This document shows, piece after piece, positions 45,243 through 54,370 of a DNA stretch of 64,000 bases (the stretch's first letter is position 1; every line of letters begins with the position of its first letter). Origin of the DNA: Terriglobales bacterium (lineage in GTDB: Bacteria; Acidobacteriota; Terriglobia; Terriglobales; Acidobacteriaceae); contig DATMXP010000007.1 in NCBI GenBank assembly GCA_035561515.1, positions 62,001 to 126,000 of the forward strand, given 5' to 3'. The position numbers and the translations under genes were made by a program. The notes under the pieces were generated by a model, which was given only the letters and a program-made list of their open reading frames with translations, was not told where the DNA came from and made no database searches.

Positions 45243-46109
45243 ATGGCTGCTCCCATAACTAAGCAGAAAGCTGCGATACCATCGCTTCAGTCTATCGATG
45301 CGCTCCGAGGAAGAACTCTGGTACTGGTGGCTCACCCGGACGATGAGCTCGCCTGTGCCGCATTGTTGCAGCGAGTTCAGCATCCGCTGGTTGTGATCGC
45401 AACCGACGGAGCGCCACAGGACGCGTACTTTTGGTCGTCATATGGAACAAGGCACAATTACGTAGCGGTTAGGCGGCAGGAAGCAATCGAATCGCTTAAG
45501 GGCGTATCGCCTTTAACGTTCTTGAATGACCGCACCAACACCCACCACTTTTCAGACCAGGCGCTTCACAAGAATCTAATTCATGCCGTCTGGCTGCTGC
45601 TTGAAACCGTTGGCGAGTTCGCTCCCGATGCCATCCTCACTTCTGCTTTCGAAGGGGGGCACCCGGACCACGATTCGTGCAGTTTCCTTGCTGCTCTGGT
45701 GGGAGGCACTCTCTGTGTACCGGTGTGGGAGATGCCTTTATACCACCGTGATGCCAAAGGGCAACTTGTGTGCCAGGAATTTCTGCAAGCCGTCGGCAAT
45801 GAGGCTGAGATCTCGGCAACCGACAGGGAACTGATCGGACGAGAGAGAATGCTCGCGGTATACAGATCGCAAGCCGATCTCAGAGAATTTATTAGGGGGC
45901 CGAATGAGCTCTACCGGCCACAACTGGCTTACAACTATTCGTGTCCGCCCCATTCCGGTTTGCTTAATTATGAAGTGTGGCGTTGGCCGGTTAGCGGGGC
46001 TGAGGTCTCTCTCTCCATGACGAATTGTCACGCATACCTACAAGCGGCGTGCAAGTACTTGCACCAGACGCTCACAAGACCACCGAGGAGCGGCGCATGT
46101 GTTTCCTAG
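45243..46109 (+). CDS. PIG-L family deacetylase
   Basis: The ATG at 45243 (MAAPITKQKA) has GAGG upstream; the frame extends 20 codons further. The protein (288 residues) carries the LmbE/PIG-L zinc motif AHPDDE and the second motif EGGHPDHD. Members remove N-acetyl groups from glucosaminyl conjugates. Monocistronic here; substrate unknown. Confidence 0.85.
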   Translation: MAAPITKQKAAIPSLQSIDALRGRTLVLVAHPDDELACAALLQRVQHPLVVIATDGAPQDAYFWSSYGTRHNYVAVRRQEAIESLKGVSPLTFLNDRTNTHHFSDQALHKNLIHAVWLLLETVGEFAPDAILTSAFEGGHPDHDSCSFLAALVGGTLCVPVWEMPLYHRDAKGQLVCQEFLQAVGNEAEISATDRELIGRERMLAVYRSQADLREFIRGPNELYRPQLAYNYSCPPHSGLLNYEVWRWPVSGAEVSLSMTNCHAYLQAACKYLHQTLTRPPRSGACVS

Positions 46110-46212
46110 CGCGAGGTGCTGATACCGCGGAATCGACTGTGAGTATCTGCGCTCTGCTTGTCAAAGCATTTGGTTTTTCAACAGGCATCCGCATTCTATA
46201 AAAGGAGCCAAA

Positions 46213-46714
46213 ATGCACATTCCTGCCCGCAGTCGAGGTTCAGTCCAAGTGAAGGCGGACACCTCGTTCGTAGCGCAAAGGATCCTACTGCCGGCGCAGA
46301 GGTTTTTCATACCGAGATCACCAGTGGGCTGATGCTGATCGTTGCCGCCACGGCTGCACTCGTCTGGGCCAACTCATCTGCGGCCGACTCGTATGGAAGA
46401 TTCTGGACAACGCATATATCCATCCAATTCAGGAGTTTCTCTCTCTCGCATACCTTCCGCGAATGGATTAACGACGCGCTGATGGTGGTCTTTTTCTTTG
46501 TCGTTGGCTTGGAAATAAAGCGTGAGTTCGTGCACGGCGAGTTGTCTGGATGGAAGCGAGCCTCGTTGCCGATTATCTGTGCTTGGGCGGGATGATCGTT
46601 CCGGCAACGCTCTATCTTGTGTTCAATTCTGGGACACAGACAAGCCATGGGTGGGGAATCCCCATGGCTACTGATATTGCGTTCTCCCTTGGCGTCCTTT
46701 CAGGTTCAAATTAG
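46213..46714 (+). pseudogene. nhaA: nhaA Na+/H+ antiporter, frameshifted and truncated
   Basis: The ATG at 46213 begins a NhaA-like N-terminus (RILLPAQRFF). Just after it the match moves one frame (HTEITSGLMLIVAATAALVW) at a run of five T near 46303, and again near 46590 (from LPIICAWAG to [15 protein letters not shown], then [19 protein letters not shown]). It ends at 46714 after about 150 of the usual 380-430 residues. Both shifts fit single-base losses. The gene must be inactive. Confidence 0.8.
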
Positions 46715-46857
46715 TTTGCCTGCCGGGCTGATCGCATTTGCGAGATGCAGAGCCTGCTGATAATGTCGCAAAAAACGCCGGAGAGTTGAGGCACCGCAAG
46801 GCACTAGTATCTCTCAACGCCTTCGCCTTGAGTCACCTCGAATGCCGTCGATATAAG

Positions 46858-48543
46858 TCACTTGGACTCAACTTCGCCTAACAGAGCAATTAGGCCATCG
46901 GCCAGGGTGCCACGCCAGCTGAGATAGTCGTGTCCACCTTCGAACTCGTGGAAAAGGACTTCGTACCCCTTAGCTCGCAGTACATCTCGCAACGTCCGAG
47001 TGCAGAACAGGATGGAGTCCGGGCTTCCCGTGGCGTTGAATTCGGCGCTGCCGGCTTCCAAGTAGAACCGCAGCTGCTTCCTGGGGCTCGAGATGAATTG
47101 GCGTGTGACCCAGTTAGGCTCCGAACTGGAATCTATGGCATCGCTGCTGGAAGGTGGAGTTCTATGGAAGGCACCGGACTGCGCAAGGACATTGCCGAAG
47201 CTCTCCGCATGCCACAGAGCCGAGCATGTGGCGGCGAGACCGCCGGCGCTCGATCCGGCCACTACAGTGAGGTGAGGATCGCTGGTGAAGTTGTATAGAC
47301 CGTGCGCCCAAGGCAGCAGTTCGGTCACCAGAGCCCGAGAAAACTCCCGATTGCAGACTAACTCGCGATCACGGCCGCCCGGCGCGTTGCCGATCAACAG
47401 CGCCACAGCTGGCGGTATTCGCCCCTCCGAAATCAGGTTATCGAGAATGACGGGCGTGGGAACCAGAGTAAGATATTCCTCCTCATCGAATAAGACTATC
47501 AGTGGATACGGTTCCGCATGCTGCGTGTATCCGGGCGGCAAATAGATGGCGATTTCACGCTCGTTGCCAAGGGTTGTGCTCTTAAACCGACGTTTCTCCA
47601 CTCGTCCTCCGGCAACCCCAGGCTGGGGGGTGATCCAAGGCTGCGCTGGGGCATTGGGCATCTCGAGCACCGACTGTCCGCTATATTCCGGCGCATCCAC
47701 GTTCCCAGGGTCGATGCGGTAGCGCTTGGGGTTAAGGGAATCTGGCCTGGCGGCTGTCGCCGCCATGGTGATGGCATCTGCGTCGAAGCCCAGCGACATC
47801 GGACGCAGGCGTCCAACATTGGTGGCCAGCGTATATGCAAGGCGCATTTTCCGATTCACTTTGATGGTCTTGTACCAGACGTCCGTGTCGCCTAAGCGTG
47901 TCATGAAGAATTCATCGGGCGTAACGCCAAGATAGGGAAGCCAAAGCACAAGAACATTGTGCGTATACGGCGTGCCCTTCCATACAAATGTCACAGCCAT
48001 GTTTTCTCGATCGCCGGCAATAGGTTCGATTAGCGGTGCGCCAGTCTTGTTGATCTCCTGCCAGAACCAGTTGAGGCTTTCTTGTTCGCCGCGCTCAAGC
48101 GATTTACGCAGAGCTTCGATCCGCAGACTTTCCACCACAGGCTTGAGTGGGGCAAGTCGGGCGGCAAGTGTCACCACCTTGGCAAGCGCAATGCTATAGG
48201 TGCCAGTTGCGCGTGGGTTCTTTCCGGCAATGTCTACTCGATACGTTCCCGGAACATTGGCGACCAAGTTGAATTTCCCTTCTGCCGGTCCCATAGTGGC
48301 GCCGCGGAAGAGTCTGCCAGAGGGGTCGTACGTTCTCCCGATGAGTACCTGCCCACGTGGGTTCAACGCGAGCTGCACGAAATCGCCAGTGGCAAGTGTG
48401 AATGCAAATGATTGCTTTTGACCCGGGGTCAGGTCCACCTCGCGAACGTGGCCTGGCTTAAGTTGCATTTCCTGCGTACTGGCGACTCTACTCAAAACGG
48501 CGAAGACAACGAATAAGACCAGAAATCCACGTTTAGCGCACAC
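46858..48543 (-). CDS. enterochelin-esterase-like secreted hydrolase
   Basis: The GTG at 48543 has AAAGGAGG 6 bases upstream and opens a signal peptide (GFLVLFVVFAVLSRVASTQ); the longer frame is unlikely. The 561-residue protein has an N-terminal pre-peptidase-like beta domain (about 25-130), an enterochelin esterase N-terminal domain and a C-terminal esterase domain. The nucleophile is in VVAGSSAGG and the His in FEGGHDYLSWR. It probably hydrolyses ester bonds of siderophores or other small esters. Confidence 0.8.
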   Translation of the reverse strand: MCAKRGFLVLFVVFAVLSRVASTQEMQLKPGHVREVDLTPGQKQSFAFTLATGDFVQLALNPRGQVLIGRTYDPSGRLFRGATMGPAEGKFNLVANVPGTYRVDIAGKNPRATGTYSIALAKVVTLAARLAPLKPVVESLRIEALRKSLERGEQESLNWFWQEINKTGAPLIEPIAGDRENMAVTFVWKGTPYTHNVLVLWLPYLGVTPDEFFMTRLGDTDVWYKTIKVNRKMRLAYTLATNVGRLRPMSLGFDADAITMAATAARPDSLNPKRYRIDPGNVDAPEYSGQSVLEMPNAPAQPWITPQPGVAGGRVEKRRFKSTTLGNEREIAIYLPPGYTQHAEPYPLIVLFDEEEYLTLVPTPVILDNLISEGRIPPAVALLIGNAPGGRDRELVCNREFSRALVTELLPWAHGLYNFTSDPHLTVVAGSSAGGLAATCSALWHAESFGNVLAQSGAFHRTPPSSSDAIDSSSEPNWVTRQFISSPRKQLRFYLEAGSAEFNATGSPDSILFCTRTLRDVLRAKGYEVLFHEFEGGHDYLSWRGTLADGLIALLGEVESK

Positions 48544-48917
48544 GAGGATCCTCCTTTGATCATTTCGTGGTAGACGAAGACAACCAAGCTTCCGAGAATA
48601 ACGCCGCATATCTATGACGCGCTGTGATGCGCAGGAACTTGGAAGAAATCAGATGTCCAGCCATGCATGTTTGAACAAGACGGAGAATCGACTGGGCAAC
48701 CCGGTACCGACCGACTCAATTGGAAGGGTTACTGGGCACCCACGTAGGACCTGCTTATAATCGCTCTCAGCGACTTCAACCTTTAGTGCGCCGAAGGGTG
48801 CGGCACGACAAAAAGACTATGATTCCGTGCCAGGGTAGCTTCCCCAGTGGAGAGCGCTTGCTCAGGTACTTCTTCGTCACCAGTTAACCCAGGGTGAGAT
48901 AGAAAATCTTCTGAGCC
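48544..48917. other. intergenic region without recognised features
   Basis: About 370 bases upstream of the esterase start and downstream of the transglycosylase remnant. It should hold the esterase promoter; no diagnostic site seen. Confidence 0.4.
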
Positions 48918-49528
48918 TTACCTTCCGCCAACGTCGCTCTGAATATCGGCGTTTGAGTACAGGCGCCGGTAAAGAACTTCATTGCGCACAATCGCCTGGA
49001 CATACTCGCGAGTTTCGGTGAAAGGTATGCTTTCCACAAACTCGTCCATACCTCCATACGGACCTGCAGCCAGCCATTGGTTCACGCGGCTACTGCCCGC
49101 GTTGTATGCGGCGAGTGCATATTCCTTCTGGCCTTTGAACTCGTCTAGCAGCTGTCGAAAGTGGTAGATGCCAACCCGTAAGTTGATTTCCGGACGTTTT
49201 AAATCCACTGGCGTTACGGGAAATAATCCCACATTCCTGCCGGTAGCGGCTGCTGTCGATGGCAGCAGCTGCATTAGTCCGACTGCATTTGCGCTCCCTG
49301 ATACTGACCGGCGTCACGGTAAATCCGTGACGCCTTGCGACTGAACTCTACGGAAGATAGATTTGCTGCGCGAAGCTCGTTTATGGCCAGATCAGCCAAA
49401 CCGATCTTCTCCAGTACGAGACTACGCTCTAAGTGAACGCTGCTCGGCTGCCTCGAGGTGCGGCTGGTGCTCACGGTCGTTTGCTGCGGCGCCGCAACGG
49501 AAGTCCAGCCAGGTCCACTTTCAGTCAC
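48918..49528 (-). pseudogene. soluble lytic transglycosylase remnant
   Basis: The 3' part encodes the end of an Slt domain (MQLLPSTAAATGRNVG, then ALAAYNAGSSRVNQWL, then FTETREYVQAIVRNEVLYRR). The upstream part, in another frame, encodes the helical repeat region that normally precedes it (LEKIGLADLAINELRAANLS). They meet near 49290, where the catalytic Glu motif is missing. A deletion plus frameshift has removed the active site, so the gene is dead. Confidence 0.75.
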
Positions 49529-49987
49529 GCGGCTGGCACGTTAATGAAACCAAAGTGCCAGCCACGCTTCGTCCAGCAGTCATTTCCGCCGGCTGTACAG
49601 CTGAATTCTGACTCGTGCGGGAAAACAAGCGCTTTGCTTGAATAGATAAACTTTCCTTTAGATGGGCGCCGACCGCTCGCGTGAACTCGCGGCACGGGGA
49701 GTGATCTGGACTCGCGCGGTGAGCAACACGGATTCGGCTAAAGGCTGCCAAGAAGCTGCTGCCGTCACCAAGCAGCAACATGAGAAGACCAGAAGTCAAC
49801 AGTCCGATAAACGGCACACTTTTCTATGGGGTGCGATAAGGCATTTGACTCATCGCTGTGGTCCTGCCGCAAAACTAAATGTCGTTGCGTCAGGCAGTTC
49901 GCGAGGAGATTACAGACCGTGTAATCCTCGTCACAGTCGTGATCTGGACGAACTCAGGCACTGGATGCCGCATACTGGGAGGAGAGA

Positions 49988-50233
49988 GTGGCGAAGACGC
50001 TTGGGCGGGCGATCTTCGACCTGCGGCGGGAATTGGGGCTCAATCAGACGGAATTCGGCATGCAAGTTGGGGTGACTGCAATGAGTGTCTCGAGATGGGA
50101 AGCGGACTCGAACTGCCCGCCCGGCGAGTGTACAATTGCGATCGCCAAGCTGGCGAAAGACCCGGAATCTTTCTGGTACTTCCTGTCGCAGATTGGCCTA
50201 ACGAAAAAGGACATACACCCGCACACAACATAG
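49988..50233 (+). CDS. small XRE-type HTH regulator, copy 2
   Basis: This 81-residue protein starts at a GTG with GGAGGA just upstream. It has a Cro/C1-type HTH (LGLNQTEFGMQVGVTAMSVS) and the C-terminal motif ESFWYFLSQIGLTKKDI, as in the protein at 37468-37710. The two are clear paralogues about 12 kb apart. The response regulator gene follows 40 bases downstream on the same strand. Confidence 0.75.
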   Translation: MAKTLGRAIFDLRRELGLNQTEFGMQVGVTAMSVSRWEADSNCPPGECTIAIAKLAKDPESFWYFLSQIGLTKKDIHPHTT

Positions 50234-50273
50234 AACGGCCGTTTTTGCAATCTTCGGCGTCAGTGCATATCGG

Positions 50274-50669
50274 ATGCATAGCAAGGTACTTCTAATATTA
50301 GCCGTCGAGGACAACGAGGTGCACGGGTACGCCTTGAAGAAAATTCTCGAAAATGAAGGCTTCAAGGTAGCTCTGGCTGGTTCCGGCAATTCAGGGTTGA
50401 GATCAGCCGAGTTACTTAAGCCCGACCTCGTCCTGCTTGATGTGAACCTGCCCGACATGGACGGGTTCACAGTATGCAGGCGTTTGAAAGAGATGGCGCG
50501 CGAGCGAAAGCAGCACCTTCCCGTCGTGATTTATACGGCCCAGGATAGCTCCGTAAGGCAGGATGCGAAGGCCTGCGGCGCTGACTGCTTTTTGACCTAT
50601 CCTGTGGAACCGCAGGACCTGGTGACGGTGATCAAAGGGACGCTTTCGAGATCCATCAAAAGTATGTGA
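50274..50669 (+). CDS. single-domain response regulator
   Basis: The 131-residue protein is a stand-alone receiver: acidic pocket (VEDNEVHGYAL), phospho-acceptor Asp in LVLLDVNLPDMDGFTVC and the conserved Thr/Lys region modified to CFLTYPVEP, where the usual Lys is replaced by Thr-Tyr. It precedes the broken PAS-kinase gene and probably once partnered it. Confidence 0.82.
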   Translation: MHSKVLLILAVEDNEVHGYALKKILENEGFKVALAGSGNSGLRSAELLKPDLVLLDVNLPDMDGFTVCRRLKEMARERKQHLPVVIYTAQDSSVRQDAKACGADCFLTYPVEPQDLVTVIKGTLSRSIKSM

Positions 50670-50723
50670 ATTGGCGCTTTTAGACAAAATCAATTTTTCA
50701 GCCGGACTCGAAAGCCCCCGAAT

Positions 50724-51338
50724 ATGCACCATCGGCAAACATTGCGACATTCTTTGGAGTTATTGCAAAGCTCCGAACATCTTGGCGTCGTGATCGCCAA
50801 TGTAGACCGTATTCTCGATGCGAATGATGCGTTTCTGAAGATGATTCGATACACGCGCGAGGAAATGGAACAAGGTTTGATCGATTGGCGTGCCATTACA
50901 CCTCCCAATTCTGCCGCAAAAGACGAAATAGCGCTGGAGCAACTACGTCTTTATGGAGCTGCAGTCCCATTTGAGAAGGAGTATGTCCTGCGCGACGGTA
51001 CAAGTGTACCCATGTTGATGGGAGCCATTCGACTCAGCGAGTAGCCGCTTGAGTGGATGACTTACGTGGTCGATTTTACGGAACGGAAGCAAGCTGAACA
51101 ATCCGAACTGGAAGTAAGAAAGCTACAGGCGCGGCAAGGCGTTGTGAACCAGATCGCCCACGAATTGAATAATCCTCTGGCTGCACTCATGTTTATCGTG
51201 CCTGCGCTCCGAGACCTTCCAGAACTCAAAGGCAGCTCCGACGCGCTGGAGATGTTGCGGAATGCCGAACAGATGCTGGAACGCATTGCGGCCTTGACGC
51301 GAGCCGTGCTCGCCGCTGGTTCGACAAAGAGCGGTTAG
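50724..51338 (+). pseudogene. PAS-histidine kinase with in-frame stop, ATPase domain lost
   Basis: The first part is a PAS domain (HLGVVIANVDRILDANDAFL). An in-frame TAG at 51042-51044 interrupts it; reading on without a shift gives PLEWMTYVVDFTERKQAEQS and a HisKA box (QIAHELNNPLAALMFIVPA). The frame ends at 51338 before any HATPase domain. A piece of a HATPase C-terminus is found at 52559-52645. The kinase is inactive unless the stop is read through. Confidence 0.72.
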
Positions 51339-51466
51339 GGCACAGCGAAGTGAGTCCGGGGCGATCGACTTCTTAGACCTGGCGCGGCTAATAATCTCGC
51401 GGGCGGTAGTGCTCATTCAGATAGCCAGTGCTCCACGAACATTTTGGGTCATCTACTATCCATTTC

Positions 51467-51484
51467 TGTGCAAAACTTTGCAGT
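51467..51484. promoter_or_regulatory. shared dyad upstream of the PEP-CTERM gene
   Basis: TGTGCAAAACTTTGCAGT contains the inverted repeat TGCAAA, AC, TTTGCA. The same 18 bases occur at 62856-62873. This copy lies 116 bases upstream of the PEP-CTERM gene start. Confidence 0.45.
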
Positions 51485-51600
51485 TGCCAGCCCTTGATTC
51501 TTAGATCTTGGTGCTAAGTGGCTGAAGAATATGGTCTTCCGCCCGAAATGAAGTTGGGCCATAAAGTGCGTCTCGTACCGATCAGTTCAGTGGAGGTAGC

Positions 51601-52278
51601 ATGGTACGATTCGGATTAAACCAATCCTCAGGACGGATCGGCCTTTTCGCAGTGGCCCTGCTAGCCGTGACATTCGGCTTCGCACTGTCCGCGAATGCCG
51701 ATATCGTCGTGGTTACAGGTGTAAACAATCAGGGGACGGATAACGTTCTCCTAAATCCGGCTACCAACGTCCTGACCGTTACGGGAACCGTTGGCGCTAA
51801 CAATCTTCTCGTCAATTTCACCTCGACGAGCGGCAGTCAATTGCTCAATGCCAACCCTTCGGGGCAAGCAACGGTCTCGGGCGGCACGGGTAACGATCCG
51901 TTCTACCAGATCATGTTTGGTCTTGCGGGGGGAAGTACTTTCACCCGTTCCGTTTTTAACATCAATGCCGGGACAAGCGGGAGCGCCGTTATTCACGTCG
52001 AGGGCATCAATATCAATGGCGGCTTCTTCGAGGACGATTTCACCGTCGACGCGAATGGTGAGAACTTCTTCACTGTCACCGCGATCAACGGCCAGCTAAT
52101 TTCATCGATCGCGCTCACCGCGATCAACGGTGCCACATTCGACGATCTGCGGCAGGTTCGACTTGGCGGCGGAGACATCGCTCCTCCTAGACTTCCTGAA
52201 CCGGCCTCTTTGTCGCTGCTCGGCACTGGTCTCGCGGCACTCGCGGCCGCAGTGTCACGAAAACGCAAACTGAAATAA
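51601..52278 (+). CDS. PEP-CTERM exosortase-sorted surface protein
   Basis: The 225-residue protein has GGAGG before its ATG, a signal peptide (LFAVALLAVTFGFALSANA), a beta-rich Gly/Asn/Thr body and a classic PEP-CTERM tail: PEPASLSLLGTGLAALAAA followed by basic RKRK. Exosortase cleaves at the motif and attaches or releases the protein at the envelope. No exosortase gene is in the window. A terminator follows. Confidence 0.88.
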   Translation: MVRFGLNQSSGRIGLFAVALLAVTFGFALSANADIVVVTGVNNQGTDNVLLNPATNVLTVTGTVGANNLLVNFTSTSGSQLLNANPSGQATVSGGTGNDPFYQIMFGLAGGSTFTRSVFNINAGTSGSAVIHVEGININGGFFEDDFTVDANGENFFTVTAINGQLISSIALTAINGATFDDLRQVRLGGGDIAPPRLPEPASLSLLGTGLAALAAAVSRKRKLK

Positions 52279-52305
52279 CTGAATGCCATTGCCGCCTCTG
52301 GGATT

Positions 52306-52343
52306 GGAGTGAACCTTTTATGAGAGGGTTCACTCCTTCTTTT
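52306..52343 (+). terminator. rho-independent terminator of the PEP-CTERM gene
   Basis: GGAGTGAACC (52306-52315) and GGTTCACTCC (52327-52336) form a perfect 10-bp stem with an 11-base loop, followed by TTCTTTT. It lies 28 bases after the stop. Confidence 0.85.
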
Positions 52344-52558
52344 CAGCGACAAATGCTTCCGTCCACGGAGATCTTTACGCTGTGAGCGCCGCACCCGGGT
52401 GCGACTTCAGGAAGCTGGTTCGCCCAACTCTGACCGCATCGCTTGCTTATTGTCGCGTGGATTCAGCCGATCGCGACATCACCCAAACCATCACTCGAGA
52501 GCGAGGGATTTTCCCGATGCCCGCACCCTCGCACGGTCGGTTCAACGCCAGGATTACT

Positions 52559-52645
52559 GCCGCCTTGGTCAGGGGAACTATTTGGGTCGTCAGCCAAGTA
52601 GGGAAGGGATCGGTGTTTTCCTTTTCGCTTCCAATGCATGGTTAA
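52559..52645 (+). pseudogene. histidine kinase HATPase C-terminal remnant
   Basis: The frame ending at 52645 reads GTIWVVSQVGKGSVFSFSLP, the typical end of a histidine kinase ATPase domain (G2 region and last strands). No other kinase parts precede it in frame. It is probably the missing end of the kinase broken at 50724-51338. Confidence 0.6.
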
Positions 52646-52861
52646 CGAGTGGCGAAACCGAATACTATCGGCGCGCTGAACATCGCGGCTCATTCGGGCA
52701 CACCTCGAATACAAGCAAACTCAATTTGGACCGTCTCTTTTCCCCGGTAAACGAGATCAACAATATTGCCGTCTGGGGTTAGGTGTCCCGCAAAATCCCC
52801 GAAGTATGGGCTTGCAAGCGGTAAGGCGTGTCTCGTCAACAACTTAGGAGAGCGTTGCTCC

Positions 52862-52908
52862 GACTCTTAATCAGTAGGTTGAAGGTTCGATTCCTTCCGC
52901 GCTCACCA
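52862..52908 (+). tRNA. 3' fragment of a tRNA-Lys(CTT)-like gene (incomplete)
   Basis: This stretch reads as an anticodon loop CTCTTAA, a variable region, a T stem-loop (GAAGG TTCGATT CCTTC), an acceptor strand CGCGCTC, discriminator A and encoded CCA. The matching 5' acceptor GAGCGCG and a normal D arm are absent upstream, and the anticodon stem has mismatches, so no functional tRNA is encoded. It is a remnant made by insertions into a tRNA gene. Confidence 0.5.
52886..52908 (+). repeat. attachment-site repeat, left copy
   Basis: The 23 bases are identical to 59727-59749 and correspond to the T loop, acceptor strand and CCA of a tRNA gene. Confidence 0.8.
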
Positions 52909-52920
52909 TCTATCAACAAC

Positions 52921-54063
52921 TTACGGCTGTTGCAATCCATTCTGCAATCCACTCATCGCCAGCCCCACGACCTTTTTGTGAGCCTGCTCCATCTCGTCCG
53001 TAACGACGTCACCATATTTCATCGTCGTCCGGATGTCGGTGTGTCTCATGAGCTTCTGCTGAACTGCAATGCCGGTGCCAACAGCATCAAGCCATGAACG
53101 ATACGTGTGCCGAAGCGTGTGCGTTCCGAAGGTGCCGATCCCGGCGGCTTTCGCCGCCTTCTGGTACACGCGCCAGATCTGATCGTATGACCAAGGCAAG
53201 CGGCCAAGTTGTACTGGCGAAGCGAACACCCAATCACCCGGATCCGGGAAATCCGTTGCTTCGTGCCAGACTTTCAGCTCGGCAAGGAGTTCCTCGGCGA
53301 TGGGCATCTGCTTTCCGGATTCGTCAGTCTTTACTTCGTCAACGTTCTGACAGACGATTCCGCGCTCGATTTGGAGGCGGCTTCCGTTCCAATCGAAGTC
53401 TGCCCATTTCAGGGCGAGAGCCTCACTGATTCGGAGGCCGAGCGAGACGCACAGTATTGCTATCGTCCGAAAAGGCTCAGGCAGATGTTGGGCGAAGAGG
53501 CGAAACTCCTCGACCGTCAAACTCCGCGGTTTCTTCACCCTCTTGCTGCCGCCCTTGATGGACACCAGCTCCATGGGATTGCGTTGTGTCGGAATGTCGC
53601 CCCGCCACATGGCATAGTCCCACAGCAAATGCAGTATGCCGCGGATGTGGACCTTGCTCTTCGGTGAAAGGACCAGTCCGCCCAACCAGATTTCCACTGG
53701 TCGAGCCTGGAGATCGGTGATCACATTTTCCTCGAACTTCGGGAGGACATGACACCGCAACCAGACATCGTAGCTGCGACGCGTATCAATGCGCGTTGGC
53801 ATCTTCTCTATCCGGTAGCTTTCTACCAAGGCTTTCACCTTCGGTGCATCAGATTGCGTTTGTTGTTTGTTAGTGTCGTCAATGAGCTGACGACGGTGTG
53901 GTTCTGCTGCGCGTCGTGCTGAGGCCTTCGTCGGTAAATCCGACTCGTGCCCCAGCGGCTTGGTTCTTCTGGCCCCGTTCTCATCGCGCCAAAGGAAGTT
54001 CCAGGTTCGACGTCGCTTGTCAAATACAACACTTCCTTGTTGATGCCGTGCTCGCTTGGTCAT
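52921..54063 (-). CDS. int: tyrosine site-specific integrase
   Basis: The ATG at 54063 has AGGAGG 5 bases upstream, giving 380 residues. It has an N-terminal arm-binding domain, a core-binding SAM-like domain and a catalytic domain. Catalytic residues: Arg in SLGLRISEALAL, HTLRHTYRSWL (His-x-x-Arg), His in LMRHTDIRTTM and the Tyr nucleophile in MKYGDV. Its 3' end is 12 bases from the left att repeat, so it should be the enzyme that integrates the island into the tRNA gene. Confidence 0.9.
   Translation of the reverse strand: MTKRARHQQGSVVFDKRRRTWNFLWRDENGARRTKPLGHESDLPTKASARRAAEPHRRQLIDDTNKQQTQSDAPKVKALVESYRIEKMPTRIDTRRSYDVWLRCHVLPKFEENVITDLQARPVEIWLGGLVLSPKSKVHIRGILHLLWDYAMWRGDIPTQRNPMELVSIKGGSKRVKKPRSLTVEEFRLFAQHLPEPFRTIAILCVSLGLRISEALALKWADFDWNGSRLQIERGIVCQNVDEVKTDESGKQMPIAEELLAELKVWHEATDFPDPGDWVFASPVQLGRLPWSYDQIWRVYQKAAKAAGIGTFGTHTLRHTYRSWLDAVGTGIAVQQKLMRHTDIRTTMKYGDVVTDEMEQAHKKVVGLAMSGLQNGLQQP
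52931..52950. repeat. candidate integrase arm-type site, left
   Basis: Two TGCAATCC units, 12 bases apart (52931-52938 and 52943-52950), overlap the 3' end of the integrase gene. A near copy is at 59624-59642 inside the right end. Confidence 0.42.
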
Positions 54064-54142
54064 CAATTCCTCCTAGTGAGCACGGACGGCATCCGGGAGT
54101 TTATCAAAGACCTCAGCTTAGGATTGGTGACTTCCTTCATCG

Positions 54143-54370
54143 CTAATTCACCGTGACCCGAGCACGAAGCCAGTGTGCAAGTTCCGATACCAAGAACCGC
54201 CAGGTCTTGCGCGAGCCGTGGCCGAGTGGATGTGCGGGGAGCGCACCTTGACGTGCCCAGTGCAGCAGCGTCCTCCGGTTGATCTTCAGGAACTTCGCCG
54301 CTTCGGTCGCATCCACGAAGCACTCGGAAACAGGCTTTAATTGATTCAGTACGACTTCAGGACTGCTCAT
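54143..54370 (-). CDS. excisionase-like HTH protein, copy 1
   Basis: The ATG at 54370 (MSSPEVVLNQ) has GGAGG 5 bases upstream and overlaps the recombinase end, giving 75 residues. It is a HTH_17/MerR-like winged helix (DATEAAKFLKINRRTLLHWA followed by RQGALPAHPLGHGSRKTWRF). It lies between the two recombinase genes and probably controls direction of recombination. Confidence 0.75.
   Translation of the reverse strand: MSSPEVVLNQLKPVSECFVDATEAAKFLKINRRTLLHWARQGALPAHPLGHGSRKTWRFLVSELAHWLRARVTVN

Noticed and set aside
52801..52908. Complete tRNA gene at the left att site
   Set aside because: The 5' acceptor strand and D arm that would pair with the 3' part are absent, and the anticodon stem has mismatches; only a 3' fragment is supported.
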